Assembly (NCBI RefSeq): GCF_016598595.1
Contig: NZ_CP066786.1
Coordinates: 3,185,501-3,249,500, forward strand
Reading direction: 5' to 3'
Length of the DNA: 64,000 nucleotides
DNA from: Martelella lutilitoris
Lineage (GTDB): Bacteria > Pseudomonadota > Alphaproteobacteria > Rhizobiales > Rhizobiaceae
Each line of letters opens with the position of its first letter. Position 1 is the first letter of the stretch. The position numbers and the translations under genes are program-made. The notes under the pieces were generated by a model. That model saw only the letters and a program-made list of their open reading frames with translations. It was not told where the DNA came from and searched no databases. Below are positions 53,683-62,868 of the stretch, piece by piece.

Positions 53683-55230
53683 ATGAGAACGAGGACGGTG
53701 ACTTCGAGCCCTGAGCAGGGTGCAGGCGCTTCAGAGGTCTTGAAAGGGGAACATGATGAAGCACCGGACGCGGCCTTGAGTACCGACAATCAGTTTTTCG
53801 AGCGCTTCTGCACGGCGCTCAAGGCTCATGTGGGCGCCGATGTCTATGCAAGCTGGTTCGGGCGGCTGAAGCTGCACTCCTCTTCAAAGAGCGTTATCCG
53901 TTTCTCGGTCCCGACCGCATTCCTCAAGTCGTGGATCAACAACCACTATCTCGACCTGTTATGCGAACTGGCACGCTCCGAGCGCCCGCAGGTGCTCAAG
54001 GTCGAGGTGCTCGTGCGTTCGGCAACGCGCGCCCAGCGTCCGCAGGTTCCCGAGGAAAAGCCGAAGCCGGTGCTGCCCCAGCAGACGGCCGCCGTGCGCC
54101 CGGTTCCCCGCGCCGTCAACGACCAGCCGCTGATGCCCGAGCCCGAGGGCGGGTCTGCGCGGGGCGCGGCGCAGGGCCCGAGAACCGTTTTCGGTTCGCC
54201 GCTCGATCCCTTCTTCACCTTCGACAGCTTCGTCGAGGGCTCGTCGAATCGGGTGGCCTTCGCCGCGGCCAAGACCATTGCCGAATCCGGCATGGCGGCG
54301 GTCCGGTTCAATCCGCTTTTCATCCACTCCTCAGTGGGCCTCGGCAAGACTCACCTTCTGCAGGCCATTGCCAACGCCGCTCTCGCCTCCCCTGACAAGC
54401 AGCGCGTGGTCTATCTGACGGCCGAATACTTCATGTGGAAGTTCGCCACCGCGATCCGCGACAATGACGCGCTGACACTGAAGGATTCGCTGCGCAATAT
54501 CGATCTTCTGGTCATCGACGACATGCAGTTCCTGCAGGGCAAGATGATCCAGCACGAGTTCTGCCATCTGCTGAACACGCTGCTCGACAGCGCAAAACAG
54601 GTCGTCGTCGCCGCCGACCGCGCGCCCTGGGAACTCGAATCGCTCGATCCGCGCGTGCGTTCGCGGCTCACCGGCGGCGTCTCGCTCGAGATCGAGGCCC
54701 CGGATTATGCCATGCGGTTTGAAATGCTGAAGCGCAGGCTCGCCCTCGCCCGCCAGGAAGACCCGTCGATCGATATCGCCGCAGACGTCCTGGACCATGT
54801 CGCCCGCAAGGTGACGGCGAGCGGCCGCGAACTGGAAGGCGCGTTCAACCAGCTTCTGTTCCGCCGCTCCTTCGAGCCGGACCTTTCGATCGAACGGGTC
54901 GACGAGTTGCTGGTGCATCTTGTCGGAACGGGCGAACCGAAGCGGGTGCGTATCGAAGACATCCAGCGCGTGGTCGCCCGACATTACTGCGTGACGCGCC
55001 AGGAACTTGTTTCCAACCGCCGCACGCGGGTGATCGTCAAGCCGCGGCAGATCGCCATGTTCCTGGCGAAAACCATGACCCCGCGCTCCTTCCCCGAAAT
55101 CGGTCGCCGCTTCGGTGGACGCGATCATACGACCGTTCTGCATGCCGTGCGCAAGATCGAGGATCTTCTGGAAAAGGACCAGAAGCTCTCGCAGGAAGTC
55201 GAGTTGCTGAAGCGGCTGATCAACGAATAG
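53683..55230 (+). CDS. dnaA: Chromosomal replication initiator DnaA
   Basis: A 515-residue DnaA. Domain I includes [16 protein letters not shown]; the AAA+ domain III carries Walker A VGLGKTHL (about residue 220) and Walker [10 protein letters not shown]; domain IV carries [18 protein letters not shown], the DNA-binding signature. The start at 53683 has GAAAGG nine bases ahead; an ATG at 53659 is also in frame without a ribosome site. A terminator follows at 55295. Confidence 0.96.
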   Translation: MRTRTVTSSPEQGAGASEVLKGEHDEAPDAALSTDNQFFERFCTALKAHVGADVYASWFGRLKLHSSSKSVIRFSVPTAFLKSWINNHYLDLLCELARSERPQVLKVEVLVRSATRAQRPQVPEEKPKPVLPQQTAAVRPVPRAVNDQPLMPEPEGGSARGAAQGPRTVFGSPLDPFFTFDSFVEGSSNRVAFAAAKTIAESGMAAVRFNPLFIHSSVGLGKTHLLQAIANAALASPDKQRVVYLTAEYFMWKFATAIRDNDALTLKDSLRNIDLLVIDDMQFLQGKMIQHEFCHLLNTLLDSAKQVVVAADRAPWELESLDPRVRSRLTGGVSLEIEAPDYAMRFEMLKRRLALARQEDPSIDIAADVLDHVARKVTASGRELEGAFNQLLFRRSFEPDLSIERVDELLVHLVGTGEPKRVRIEDIQRVVARHYCVTRQELVSNRRTRVIVKPRQIAMFLAKTMTPRSFPEIGRRFGGRDHTTVLHAVRKIEDLLEKDQKLSQEVELLKRLINE

Positions 55231-55294
55231 CTCCGCTGCTGCCTGCGGCAGACATCAGGGAGCGTTCCAGTTGATGCGCGGATAGGATGATCGG

Positions 55295-55325
55295 AAATGG
55301 CGGCCCGACGGGTCGCCATTTTTCA
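55295..55325 (+). terminator. Terminator between dnaA and the spike genes
   Basis: Stem AAATGGCG (55295-55302) with CCC / GGG inner pairing and CGCCATTT (55314-55321), followed by a short T-rich run. It sits between the convergent dnaA and 55332 genes and may act in both directions. Confidence 0.8.
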
Positions 55326-55331
55326 TTTTCA

Positions 55332-55688
55332 TCAGGCGAAGCGCTCGGCCGGCGTTTGCGGCGCCGGCGTGACCACATGCGCCGCCAGTTCCGCCGGCAG
55401 CGCCTCGGCCTCAGTCAGGCGGAGATTGACGTGGTAGCCGGCGACGGCCACCATCTCCGCATGCGCATTGCCATCGCCGTCCATCCGCGTCTCCCCGGTC
55501 GGAGCGTAGACGAGACCGTCGCAGGCCGCGCCGACAGGCTTGAGCGCCAGCATCCCTGCCGGAAGGCCGGTGTCACGATAGGCAAGGCGGGCCTCGCCCT
55601 CTTCTTCGTACGGGACCGTTACACCGGCTGCATTGAGTGCGGCCAATGCCTCGGCATGGTCTTCGAACTTCAGAAACACATCACGCAT
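55332..55688 (-). CDS. Small phage-like protein of the spike cassette
   Basis: A 118-residue soluble protein of unknown function. It begins MRDVFLKFED and has an alternating strand-like plan (RLAYRDTGLPAGMLALKPVG). Proteins of this size accompany the two head-spike genes in gene-transfer-agent and related phage-like loci. It overlaps the preceding gene by 8 bp and is last in the three-gene minus-strand operon. Function not known. Confidence 0.65.
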   Translation of the reverse strand: MRDVFLKFEDHAEALAALNAAGVTVPYEEEGEARLAYRDTGLPAGMLALKPVGAACDGLVYAPTGETRMDGDGNAHAEMVAVAGYHVNLRLTEAEALPAELAAHVVTPAPQTPAERFA

Positions 55689-56970
55689 AGGGCGCCGCCT
55701 TCGCTTGCAGATCTGCATCGGTCATCCGGAACGGCCAGATCACCAGTTGATCGTACCAGCCGGCGGCAAAGCGGTCGGCTGTCGTCGCGTTCTCGTCGCG
55801 GCCGAGATAGATCTTGGCTGTGTCGCACAGAAGATCTCGGCTTTGGGAAACGACGGCGTTGCCCTTGTAGGAACCGCCGATCGTGTCGTCGGCCCTGTCG
55901 AAACGAAAGGCAGCGCCTGCGCGCGGCAGCGGCTTGGCGAGCCCGGACGCAAGAGCCACCGTCTGGTCGACCAGAAGATCTGGTCCGGAAAAGCCGAGCA
56001 AGGGATAGTAGCTTGCCCCGCCCATGATCCGGCCGACAGATCCGACAAGGCCTTCAAATTGAACCAGCAGGGAGGCCTTGTCCCGCTGAAGAAGCGCGGC
56101 AACAGGATCGCTCAGCCGCGCCTTGTCGGCCGGCCGGGTGACGGCGCTGCCGCCGCTTGTGACGATCGGAGAGCTTGTCACCGCGGACTGCTCGAACTGA
56201 GGAAGGATGAAGTACACCACCGCGCCGGGTCGTGCCCGGACGCTGAAGGTCGCACCGGTCGTTGTTGCGTATCCGTCGAGCGTCACCCGCTGATAGGCGG
56301 CATTCGTAAAACTGGGGCTGTTGACCACACCGCTGATACGCAGATAGCCCTCGCCCGCCGCCGCGCGCACATAGGCCGAGATCGAGTGAAGTGCCGTGTT
56401 GCCCGCGTCCCCCGCCGCAACGGCAAAGGCATCCGCCGTCCCGGCCGTGTTGTCCAGCCTGTAGACCTTTCCGGACGCGCAGACCTCGGAAAGCCCTGCG
56501 GCGGACAGGGCAGCCGTATCGTCAACGACCGAAAGCACAGCCGGCGCGCCGGAGCCGCCCATGCCGGTCAGATCGGTCGGATTGGCATTGTTGCACAGCA
56601 CCTTGTTGGTTGCTGGTCCTTCGAGCAGCAATTGTTGCCGCCCGTTGGTGTGGTCGAAGCGCGGCATGTTTGCCGCCGCGATCCTGAGCATGCCGCCAGG
56701 ACCGACATAGGTGGCACTGCCGGGGCGGGTGAAAGAGACCATACGATCGAAGGGAACGGCGGAGAGGATCGCCAGTTCGGACGGTGACGCCGGAGCGATG
56801 CCGGATAACGGGATACGCGTCAGGGCATACTGGCTGCCGGCAAAATCGAGCACCGCTGCCGGTCCGAAATTCCCGCCGCCGGCCGCGTCGGCTCGAAGCT
56901 CCGGCGCGACCTGAAACCCGCCGGCGCCCCGATCAGCGCCCGGCACGGATATTTCGTTCGCGATCCTCAT
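55681..56970 (-). CDS. Phage/GTA-type spike or tail-fibre-like protein
   Basis: A 429-residue protein resembling phage structural adhesins. Residues 1-150 give a leader including SRIPLSGI-like and FDRMVSFTRPGSATYVGPGG sequence of the kind seen in phage head-binding proteins with a lectin-like (jelly-roll) C-terminal part. It is coupled by 4 bp overlap to the spike base gene. By comparison with the Rhodobacter GTA spike locus (rcc01079-rcc01080) it is a candidate head spike protein. No transmembrane segment or signal peptide. Confidence 0.7.
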   Translation of the reverse strand: MRIANEISVPGADRGAGGFQVAPELRADAAGGGNFGPAAVLDFAGSQYALTRIPLSGIAPASPSELAILSAVPFDRMVSFTRPGSATYVGPGGMLRIAAANMPRFDHTNGRQQLLLEGPATNKVLCNNANPTDLTGMGGSGAPAVLSVVDDTAALSAAGLSEVCASGKVYRLDNTAGTADAFAVAAGDAGNTALHSISAYVRAAAGEGYLRISGVVNSPSFTNAAYQRVTLDGYATTTGATFSVRARPGAVVYFILPQFEQSAVTSSPIVTSGGSAVTRPADKARLSDPVAALLQRDKASLLVQFEGLVGSVGRIMGGASYYPLLGFSGPDLLVDQTVALASGLAKPLPRAGAAFRFDRADDTIGGSYKGNAVVSQSRDLLCDTAKIYLGRDENATTADRFAAGWYDQLVIWPFRMTDADLQAKAAPYA

Positions 56971-57230
56971 ACCAGCCCCACCAGTGCGCCTGCTGTCGTG
57001 CCGGTCACAAGCACATGGCTGATGCGAACCGGCAGAACGAAGCCGGAGGGTAGGTTTTCGAATGTCACCGTTTCCCCGGAGATCAGGGTTGCGGTCATGC
57101 TGCCGCCGATGCCGACATAGATGGCCCGCGTGACCTCTTCCAGCGGAACGGCGTCATCCGGCGTGATCTCGAAACCGTCATAGGCCGGGCTCGTCGGCGT
57201 GGCGTTGCGTGAGGAAAAACGATCTGTCAT
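56967..57230 (-). CDS. Spike base protein, RCAP_rcc01079 family
   Basis: An 87-residue protein of the spike base family named after Rcc01079 of the Rhodobacter capsulatus gene transfer agent. Recognisable are the N-terminal ATPTSPAYDGFEITPDDAV, EEVTRAIYVGIGGSM and the C-terminal VLVTGTTAGALVGLV. The family is a small beta protein at the base of capsid head fibres. First gene of the cassette, divergent from xseA, 111 bp away. Confidence 0.8.
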   Translation of the reverse strand: MTDRFSSRNATPTSPAYDGFEITPDDAVPLEEVTRAIYVGIGGSMTATLISGETVTFENLPSGFVLPVRISHVLVTGTTAGALVGLV

Positions 57231-57341
57231 GGCAGTTCTCCTGTTGGACGTTGATTTCGGAGAGTCTGCCAGAGCCGCAGCGGGCGGGGATTTCAGGGGA
57301 TCAACGGTGAAAGACGGGGATCAATCGGCTAGACTGAAACC

Positions 57342-58826
57342 ATGAGCAATCTTTTTGACGCCGAATCAGCCACGAACCTGACCGAGTTTACCGTTTCCGA
57401 GCTCTCCGGCTCGATCAAGCGCACGGTGGAGGACCGGTTCGACCGCATTCGCCTGCGCGGCGAAATTTCGGGCTTTCGCGGCCAGCATTCCTCGGGACAT
57501 GCCTATTTCTCGCTGAAGGACGAGCGCGCGCGCATCGACGCGGTCATCTGGCGCGGCGTATTCTCGGGCCTGAAGATCAAGCCTGAGGAAGGAATGGAGG
57601 TGATCGCGACCGGCAAGGTCACCACCTTCCCCGGCGCCTCGAAATACCAGATCGTCATCGAATCGCTGGAGCCCGCCGGCGCCGGCGCGCTGATGGCGCT
57701 CCTGGAGGAACGGCGCAGGAAGCTTGCTGCGGAAGGTCTGTTCGACGCGGAGGCCAAGAAGCCGATCCCCTTCATGCCGCGCGTCGTCGGCGTCGTCACC
57801 TCGCCCACCGGCGCGGTCATCCGCGACATTCTCCACCGCATCACCGATCGCTTTCCGGTCCATGTCGTCGTCTGGCCGGTCAAGGTGCAAGGCGAGGGTT
57901 CGGGCGATGCCGTGGCCGCTGCCATTCGCGGCTTCAATGCGCTGGCGCCGGACGGCCCGATCAGGCGGCCGGATGTGCTGATTGTCGCGCGCGGCGGCGG
58001 TTCGCTGGAAGACCTCTGGGGCTTCAACGACGAGGCCGTGGTGCGCGCTGCCTATGAAAGCGATATCCCGCTGATTTCCGCCGTCGGTCACGAGACCGAC
58101 TGGACGCTGATCGACCATGCCGCCGACTACCGCGCGCCGACCCCGACGGGCGCTGCCGAACGCGCGGTTCCGGTGAAAGCGGAACTCGTCGCCGACCAGG
58201 CGCGGCAGGCCGCGCGGCTCTCCTCGGCCATGACGCGGCTCATGGATTTCCGCCGCCAGACGTTGACCGGCCTTGCCCGTGGCCTGCCCTCGCTCGACCA
58301 GTTGCTCGCCCTTCCCCGCCGCCGTTTCGATGAGGCCGCGCTGCGGCTCACGCGGGCGCTGGAACTCAACACAATCAACAAGCGCCGGACATTCGAGCGC
58401 AGCGCCTCCGGCCTTTCCGGCATGCCGCAGCGGCTTTCGATGATGATGGCGCGCGACCGCGAACAGGTTTCGGTTCTGGCGGCGCGTGCCGACACGGCGA
58501 TCTCCGCAAACCTCAAGGCTCACCGCGCAGCGCTCTCCGGCCAACACCGCGTGCTGAATTCGCTGTCCTACAAGAATGTGCTCGCGCGCGGCTTTACCGT
58601 GATCCGCGACGAGGAAAACAAGCCAATCTCCCGCGCCGAGGGACTCAGTCAGGGAAAACCCGTCGAAATCGAATTCGCCGATGGTCGCGTCAGCGCTGTG
58701 ACAGGAGAAAGTGCTGCCGCAACCGCAGAGCCGGCAAAGGAAACGGCAACGCCAGAAAAGCCTAAGCAGCCGCGGAAGAAGCCAGCCGCCAAAACAAAAC
58801 CGCCCGAACAGGGCAGCCTGTTCTGA
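57342..58826 (+). CDS. xseA: Exodeoxyribonuclease VII large subunit
   Basis: A 494-residue XseA. The N-terminal OB fold (residues about 15-115, [20 protein letters not shown]) precedes the catalytic domain with [18 protein letters not shown] and [18 protein letters not shown], both diagnostic. With XseB it degrades single-stranded DNA in the cytosol. The long C-terminal helical region ends in a lysine- and proline-rich tail. No xseB gene is nearby. Confidence 0.95.
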   Translation: MSNLFDAESATNLTEFTVSELSGSIKRTVEDRFDRIRLRGEISGFRGQHSSGHAYFSLKDERARIDAVIWRGVFSGLKIKPEEGMEVIATGKVTTFPGASKYQIVIESLEPAGAGALMALLEERRRKLAAEGLFDAEAKKPIPFMPRVVGVVTSPTGAVIRDILHRITDRFPVHVVVWPVKVQGEGSGDAVAAAIRGFNALAPDGPIRRPDVLIVARGGGSLEDLWGFNDEAVVRAAYESDIPLISAVGHETDWTLIDHAADYRAPTPTGAAERAVPVKAELVADQARQAARLSSAMTRLMDFRRQTLTGLARGLPSLDQLLALPRRRFDEAALRLTRALELNTINKRRTFERSASGLSGMPQRLSMMMARDREQVSVLAARADTAISANLKAHRAALSGQHRVLNSLSYKNVLARGFTVIRDEENKPISRAEGLSQGKPVEIEFADGRVSAVTGESAAATAEPAKETATPEKPKQPRKKPAAKTKPPEQGSLF

Positions 58827-58848
58827 GCGGCGTCTTATACGGTCGCAG

Positions 58849-58867
58849 CCCCGGCCCGGAGCCGGGG
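58849..58867 (+). terminator. GC-rich hairpin after xseA
   Basis: Stem CCCCGGC (58849-58855) / GCCGGGG (58861-58867), loop of five bases, 23 bases after the xseA stop. It lacks a T run, so it may act weakly or with Rho. Confidence 0.4.
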
Positions 58868-58896
58868 TTGCATCAAGGGCAGAGCTGAACGCGCCC

Positions 58897-60153
58897 TCAA
58901 TCAGCCCACTCGCCGCCGCGCATCACCGGCGTGGCGTTGCCCTCGGCATCGAGCCCGTCAATGTCGATCTTGTCCGAGCCGATCATCCAGTCGATGTGGA
59001 TCAGCGAGGAATTGCCGCCCCTGGCCGCAATCTCTTCGGCGGAAAGCTTGTCGCCGTCGATGAAGCATTTCGAGTAGCACTGGCCGAGCGCGATGTGGCA
59101 GGAGGCGTTCTCGTCGAACAGCGTGTTGTAGAACAGGATGCCGCTTGCCGAAATCGGCGAGGAATGCGGCACCAGCGCCACTTCGCCGAGACGGCGCGCG
59201 CCTTCGTCCGTATCCAGCACCTTGTTCAGGACGTCGCCGCCCTTGGCGGCCGCGGCATGGACGATCCGCCCACCCTCGAACTGAACGCGGATATCGTCGA
59301 TCAGCGTGCCCTGATGCGACAGAGGCTTGGTCGAGGAGACATGACCTTCCACCCTGAGCCGGTGCGGGGTGGTGAACACTTCCTCGGTCGGGATGTTCGG
59401 ATTGCAGATGATGCCGTTCTTGGCCATCGAAGCGCCGCCGCTCCATTCGTGCTCGTCGGCAAGCCCGATGGTGAGATCGGTGCCCGGCCCGGAATAGCGC
59501 AGCGCCGAGAAACGCTTGCCATTGAGCCAGGCGGAACGGGCATGGAGATTGTCGTTATGCTCCTTCCACGCGGCGACCGGATCCGGCTGGTCGACACGGG
59601 AAGCCGCAAAGATCGCCTTCGCCAGTTTCGCCACCGCCATGGCGTCCGGGTCATCGGGAAACACAGTCTTGGCCCAGGCCAGAGAGGGATAGGAGACGAT
59701 GTTCCAGTTGATGTCGAAACCGGCGATCTTTTCCAGTGCGGGCTTGTAGGCGGTCGAATTCGCCCTGTTGGCGCGCGAGACCTTTTCCGGGTCCTGGGCT
59801 GCAAGCAGCATCGGGTCATCGCCGGCAATCGCCAGCCGCGCGGCGCCGCGCTCATAGGCCATGCCCATGCCCTCGTAGAGCCAGTTCGCCGCCTTGTCGA
59901 AACTCGCATCGTGGGCGTTTTCGAAACGCTCGAGCGCTGCCTGCGGATCGGAGAAGATCGTCGTCACCACGCCCGCGCCGGCCCGGTAGGCATGGCGGGT
60001 GATCAGCCGCGTCAAGGGCTGCGCCTCGATCGGCGCGGTCATCACCAGATCCTGCCCTTCCGCCAGATTGATGCCGACATGCACCGCCACTTCCGCCAGT
60101 TTTTCCAGCGCTTTGAGATCGATGGGATGGGGAAGTCTGGTCTCGACGGTCAT
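58897..60153 (-). CDS. M29-family aminopeptidase
   Basis: A 418-residue metallo-aminopeptidase of peptidase family M29 (AmpS/PepS/thermophilic aminopeptidase T type). Recognisable segments are RYSGPGTDLTIGL, NIPTEEVFTTP and HIALGQCYSKCF. It hydrolyses N-terminal residues from peptides with a two-metal centre in the cytosol. The start is at 60153 (MTVETRLPHP). Convergent with xseA and divergent from the secreted paralogues. Confidence 0.9.
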   Translation of the reverse strand: MTVETRLPHPIDLKALEKLAEVAVHVGINLAEGQDLVMTAPIEAQPLTRLITRHAYRAGAGVVTTIFSDPQAALERFENAHDASFDKAANWLYEGMGMAYERGAARLAIAGDDPMLLAAQDPEKVSRANRANSTAYKPALEKIAGFDINWNIVSYPSLAWAKTVFPDDPDAMAVAKLAKAIFAASRVDQPDPVAAWKEHNDNLHARSAWLNGKRFSALRYSGPGTDLTIGLADEHEWSGGASMAKNGIICNPNIPTEEVFTTPHRLRVEGHVSSTKPLSHQGTLIDDIRVQFEGGRIVHAAAAKGGDVLNKVLDTDEGARRLGEVALVPHSSPISASGILFYNTLFDENASCHIALGQCYSKCFIDGDKLSAEEIAARGGNSSLIHIDWMIGSDKIDIDGLDAEGNATPVMRGGEWAD

Positions 60154-60335
60154 GAGGGCCTCACGCAGTTGGTTTGTCTTGAGACCTATCTAGTGTGGTT
60201 TGGACAAGAATTGAAGCGCCGTCGCGATACAAACGAGGGACCTTTCGCCCACCGTGCATCGCTTGACACGTGATTGAAAATCGCCTCAATTCAACCCTGG
60301 GTAACATTTCCATCAGTGAGGGGAGACGGCAAGGA

Positions 60336-61124
60336 ATGTCCTTTCGATCAAAAGCTCTGGCGCTCGGTCTTTTCGCGGCTCTTTTCTCGGCAGCCGGCCC
60401 GTTGGCCGCCAGTGAACCTTCCTGGTCCTTCGATGAACACCCACAACCCTACGGCGACCAGCTTGCCCCTTCCGAAAGGGATCTTCTCCGCCAGGCAGAC
60501 GATCTGGACTGGCCGCGACGCTGCCCCGCCCGGCTTCAGGCGGCATTCGCCATCTACAAGGCGCATTATCCGGACTACGCCGCCGGCGCTCCGACCGATG
60601 TCGCCCTCAAACGGTGGATGGATTACATGGTCAGCCTTGGCAGCAATGACGCGAGCGGCTGCGTGGTCGGCCTGCTGGAAGTCGCCATTGATGACCTTCT
60701 TTTCGATGAGGGGCCTTTTCCCGACCTCTTTTGCGGAAAGCTCGCGAGGGAACCGGCATCCGAGGCCGAACAGCGTCTGTCAACGCTGCTGGCGAAAATG
60801 ACGGAATATGCCGAAACGCTGAACAGGGACGCCGTCGAGGCCTTCCTCCGGCTCGGGGAGGACACGGTGACGACGCGGTTCAATCCGGATATCCGCTATT
60901 TCCTCGAACGCACGCTCGCCTGGCAGACCGGCAAGCCCCTTTCGCCGGAATTCAGGGAGATCGTGATCGCTGATATGGGGCAGGAAAGGTTCGATGAGGT
61001 CGAAAAGGCCTATGGGCGGAACGATCTCCGCGGGGTGATCGAAACCTCGCCGGAATGCGCACCGTGGTCGGACGAGATCGTGCCGAAAGAGGCGCCGGAT
61101 GTTGAGACAATATGGAGGCGTTAA
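60336..61124 (+). CDS. Secreted protein of unknown function (paralogue A)
   Basis: A 262-residue protein with an N-terminal signal peptide (about residues 1-25, ending LAA). Mature part begins with WSFDEHPQP. I do not recognise the family. It shares with the next gene: the WSF-x-HP start, C in RRCPAR, C in SGCVVG, LFCGK, NPDIRY and VIETSPEC. Four conserved cysteines suggest disulfides in the periplasm. The ribosome site AAGG precedes the ATG at 60336. Its 3' end overlaps the next start by 26 bp. Confidence 0.72.
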   Translation: MSFRSKALALGLFAALFSAAGPLAASEPSWSFDEHPQPYGDQLAPSERDLLRQADDLDWPRRCPARLQAAFAIYKAHYPDYAAGAPTDVALKRWMDYMVSLGSNDASGCVVGLLEVAIDDLLFDEGPFPDLFCGKLAREPASEAEQRLSTLLAKMTEYAETLNRDAVEAFLRLGEDTVTTRFNPDIRYFLERTLAWQTGKPLSPEFREIVIADMGQERFDEVEKAYGRNDLRGVIETSPECAPWSDEIVPKEAPDVETIWRR

Positions 61125-61953
61125 CCTGACTGGTCTTGTTGACCGAGCGCCACAGGAATTTGCGGGGAGAAGCTTGCTGCGTTCATTGTCTGCCGCTTGT
61201 CTGTTTCTGTTCGCGGCGTTCTTACCGGTCCAGGCAACCGAAAACTGGTCTTTCGCAGACCACCCTCACCCGGACTTTACCGAAGAATACAGCGCAGAAG
61301 AGGACGCCATGATTGCCGATCTGGAAGCTGTCGGGAACAGATTCAGAAACTGCGCAGCTCGCATTATGTTCGAGTATCTGATCTACAACAGACGCTATCC
61401 CGAATTCGCATTCACGCACGCGTTCAACGATGGACTGGAAGCCTGGAAGGTCCATGTCCTCAAGACAGACCGCGCGGCCTCGGCATTCTGCATCGTCCTT
61501 GAGGCCACCGAAGAACTGCGCACACTCTATTCCTACGATTACGCAACGCCGCCCGACGGGCTGTTCTGCGGCAAACGCGGACGTTTGCCCGAAACGTCGG
61601 TCGATTTCAGGATCTACAAGCTTCTTGAAAGGCTCGTCAGCTATGCCGCGACCGGCCACTATTTCGCGCTTCCGGCACTTGCGGAGGTCGAGGATTGGTC
61701 CGACATCCGGCTCAATCCTGATATCCGCTATTATGTCGAAGCCCGGCAGGCACGCCGCTACGGCAACGAGCCGGCGCCGATCCTGCGCGACACCGTAATC
61801 GCGCTTCAGGGCAAGGACCGGCTCGCCTTTGTCGAAGACGCCATCAAGCGCAATGACCTCTACGCCGTGATCGAGACCAGCCCGCCCTGCTCGGACTTCG
61901 CGCCCGAAGCGCTGGCAAAGGCGCGCGAGGCAGCGCGGGGCGATCCGATCTGA
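61099..61953 (+). CDS. Secreted protein of unknown function (paralogue B)
   Basis: A 284-residue protein and the tandem paralogue of the preceding gene. A hydrophobic segment near residues 30-45 ends in PVQA and the mature part begins ENWSFADHPHP, so a signal peptide with a long N-terminal extension is likely. Matching elements are RNCAAR, SAFCIV, LFCGK, NPDIRY and VIETSPPC. GAGG lies six bases before the ATG at 61099. A TTG at 61174 would start nearer the signal core. Function unknown. Confidence 0.7.
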   Translation: MLRQYGGVNLTGLVDRAPQEFAGRSLLRSLSAACLFLFAAFLPVQATENWSFADHPHPDFTEEYSAEEDAMIADLEAVGNRFRNCAARIMFEYLIYNRRYPEFAFTHAFNDGLEAWKVHVLKTDRAASAFCIVLEATEELRTLYSYDYATPPDGLFCGKRGRLPETSVDFRIYKLLERLVSYAATGHYFALPALAEVEDWSDIRLNPDIRYYVEARQARRYGNEPAPILRDTVIALQGKDRLAFVEDAIKRNDLYAVIETSPPCSDFAPEALAKAREAARGDPI

Positions 61954-61962
61954 CCCTTGGTA

Positions 61963-62436
61963 TTATGCGATAATGCCCGCCGTTTCCGCGCCGAGCGCTT
62001 TCACCGCATCGGCCGGCGCAAGCTTCACCTGAAGGCCGCGCTGGCCGCCATTCATGATCACGTAAGGGTGGCCAAGGGCGGCGGCTTCAAAGACCACCGG
62101 CACGCGCTTTCTCTGGCCGAAGGGCGAGATGCCGCCGACGTGATAGCCGGAAAGCCGCTCGGCGGCGGGCACATCCAGCATATGCGCATGCTTGCCCTTG
62201 AAGACGGCGGCAAGCTTCTTCATCGAGACCTCGGCATTCGACGGCAGAACGGCGCAGACCGGCTTGCCGTCGACCTCGGCCATCAACGTCTTCAACACGC
62301 GTTCCGCCGGCTCGCCAATGGCCTCGGCCGCCTGCAGCCCCACCTTGAAGGCGTTCGGGTCATAGTCATATTGCTGGATCGTGTAGGTTACACCGGCCTT
62401 GTCGAGAAACCGGGTCGCCTGCGTCGTTTTCGCCAT
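61963..62436 (-). CDS. YbaK/EbsC aminoacyl-tRNA deacylase
   Basis: A 157-residue trans-editing deacylase. Family features are VLKTLMAEVDGKPVCAVLP, KKLAAVFKGKHAHM and GGISPFGQRKRVPV (including the invariant Gly-Gly-Ile-Ser-Pro). YbaK hydrolyses Cys-tRNAPro. The start at 62436 is used (MAKTTQATRF); a longer frame runs into the next gene. It is 4 bp after the ArsC-like gene and probably cotranscribed. Confidence 0.92.
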   Translation of the reverse strand: MAKTTQATRFLDKAGVTYTIQQYDYDPNAFKVGLQAAEAIGEPAERVLKTLMAEVDGKPVCAVLPSNAEVSMKKLAAVFKGKHAHMLDVPAAERLSGYHVGGISPFGQRKRVPVVFEAAALGHPYVIMNGGQRGLQVKLAPADAVKALGAETAGIIA

Positions 62437-62440
62437 CGTC

Positions 62441-62794
62441 TTACGCCTTGCCGAAAAACGCCGCGTAGTCATCCGGCTTGAAACCGACGATCAGCCGGTC
62501 GCCGTCCTCCAGCACCGGGCGCTTGATCATCGATGGGTTTGCGAGCATCAGCGCGATCGCCTTGTCCCGGTCGAGGCCCTGCTTTTCGGCGTCGTCCAGC
62601 TTGCGGAAGGTCATGCCGGCGCGGTTCAGCACCTTTTCCCAGCCCGCCGCATCGCACCAGCGCGAAAGACGCGCGCGATCGATGCCGGCCTTCTTGTAGT
62701 CGTGGAACGCATAGGCGACGTCGTGTGCATCAAGCCAGGTCCAGGCCTTCTTCATCGTGTCGCAGTTTTTAATGCCGTAAAGCGTCGTCGCCAT
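62441..62794 (-). CDS. ArsC/Spx-family protein (YffB-like)
   Basis: A 117-residue thioredoxin-fold protein. The single cysteine of ArsC is in YGIKNCDTMKKAWTWL and the RPVLEDGDRLIVGF segment is typical of the YffB group, which has no second cysteine and unknown substrate, so arsenate reduction should not be assumed. It is followed 4 bp later by the deacylase gene. Confidence 0.88.
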   Translation of the reverse strand: MATTLYGIKNCDTMKKAWTWLDAHDVAYAFHDYKKAGIDRARLSRWCDAAGWEKVLNRAGMTFRKLDDAEKQGLDRDKAIALMLANPSMIKRPVLEDGDRLIVGFKPDDYAAFFGKA

Positions 62795-62808
62795 GGCCTC
62801 GATCTTTC

Positions 62809-62840
62809 AAAAAAGGCAGGCGGTCTTTCAGGCCGCCTGC
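62809..62840 (-). terminator. Terminator of the Gfo/Idh/MocA gene
   Basis: Reading on the minus strand: GCAGGCGG, a nine base loop and CCGCCTGC, then CTTTTTT (run of A at 62809-62814 on the top strand). It lies just after the stop of the oxidoreductase gene, separating it from the ArsC-like gene. Confidence 0.9.
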
Positions 62841-62868
62841 GATCCAGTGATAATCCGCCCGTCAGCGA

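Noticed and set aside
62441..62794. Calling the ArsC-fold protein an arsenate reductase
   Set aside because: Sequence matches the YffB/Spx-like branch, and no ars operon genes are nearby.
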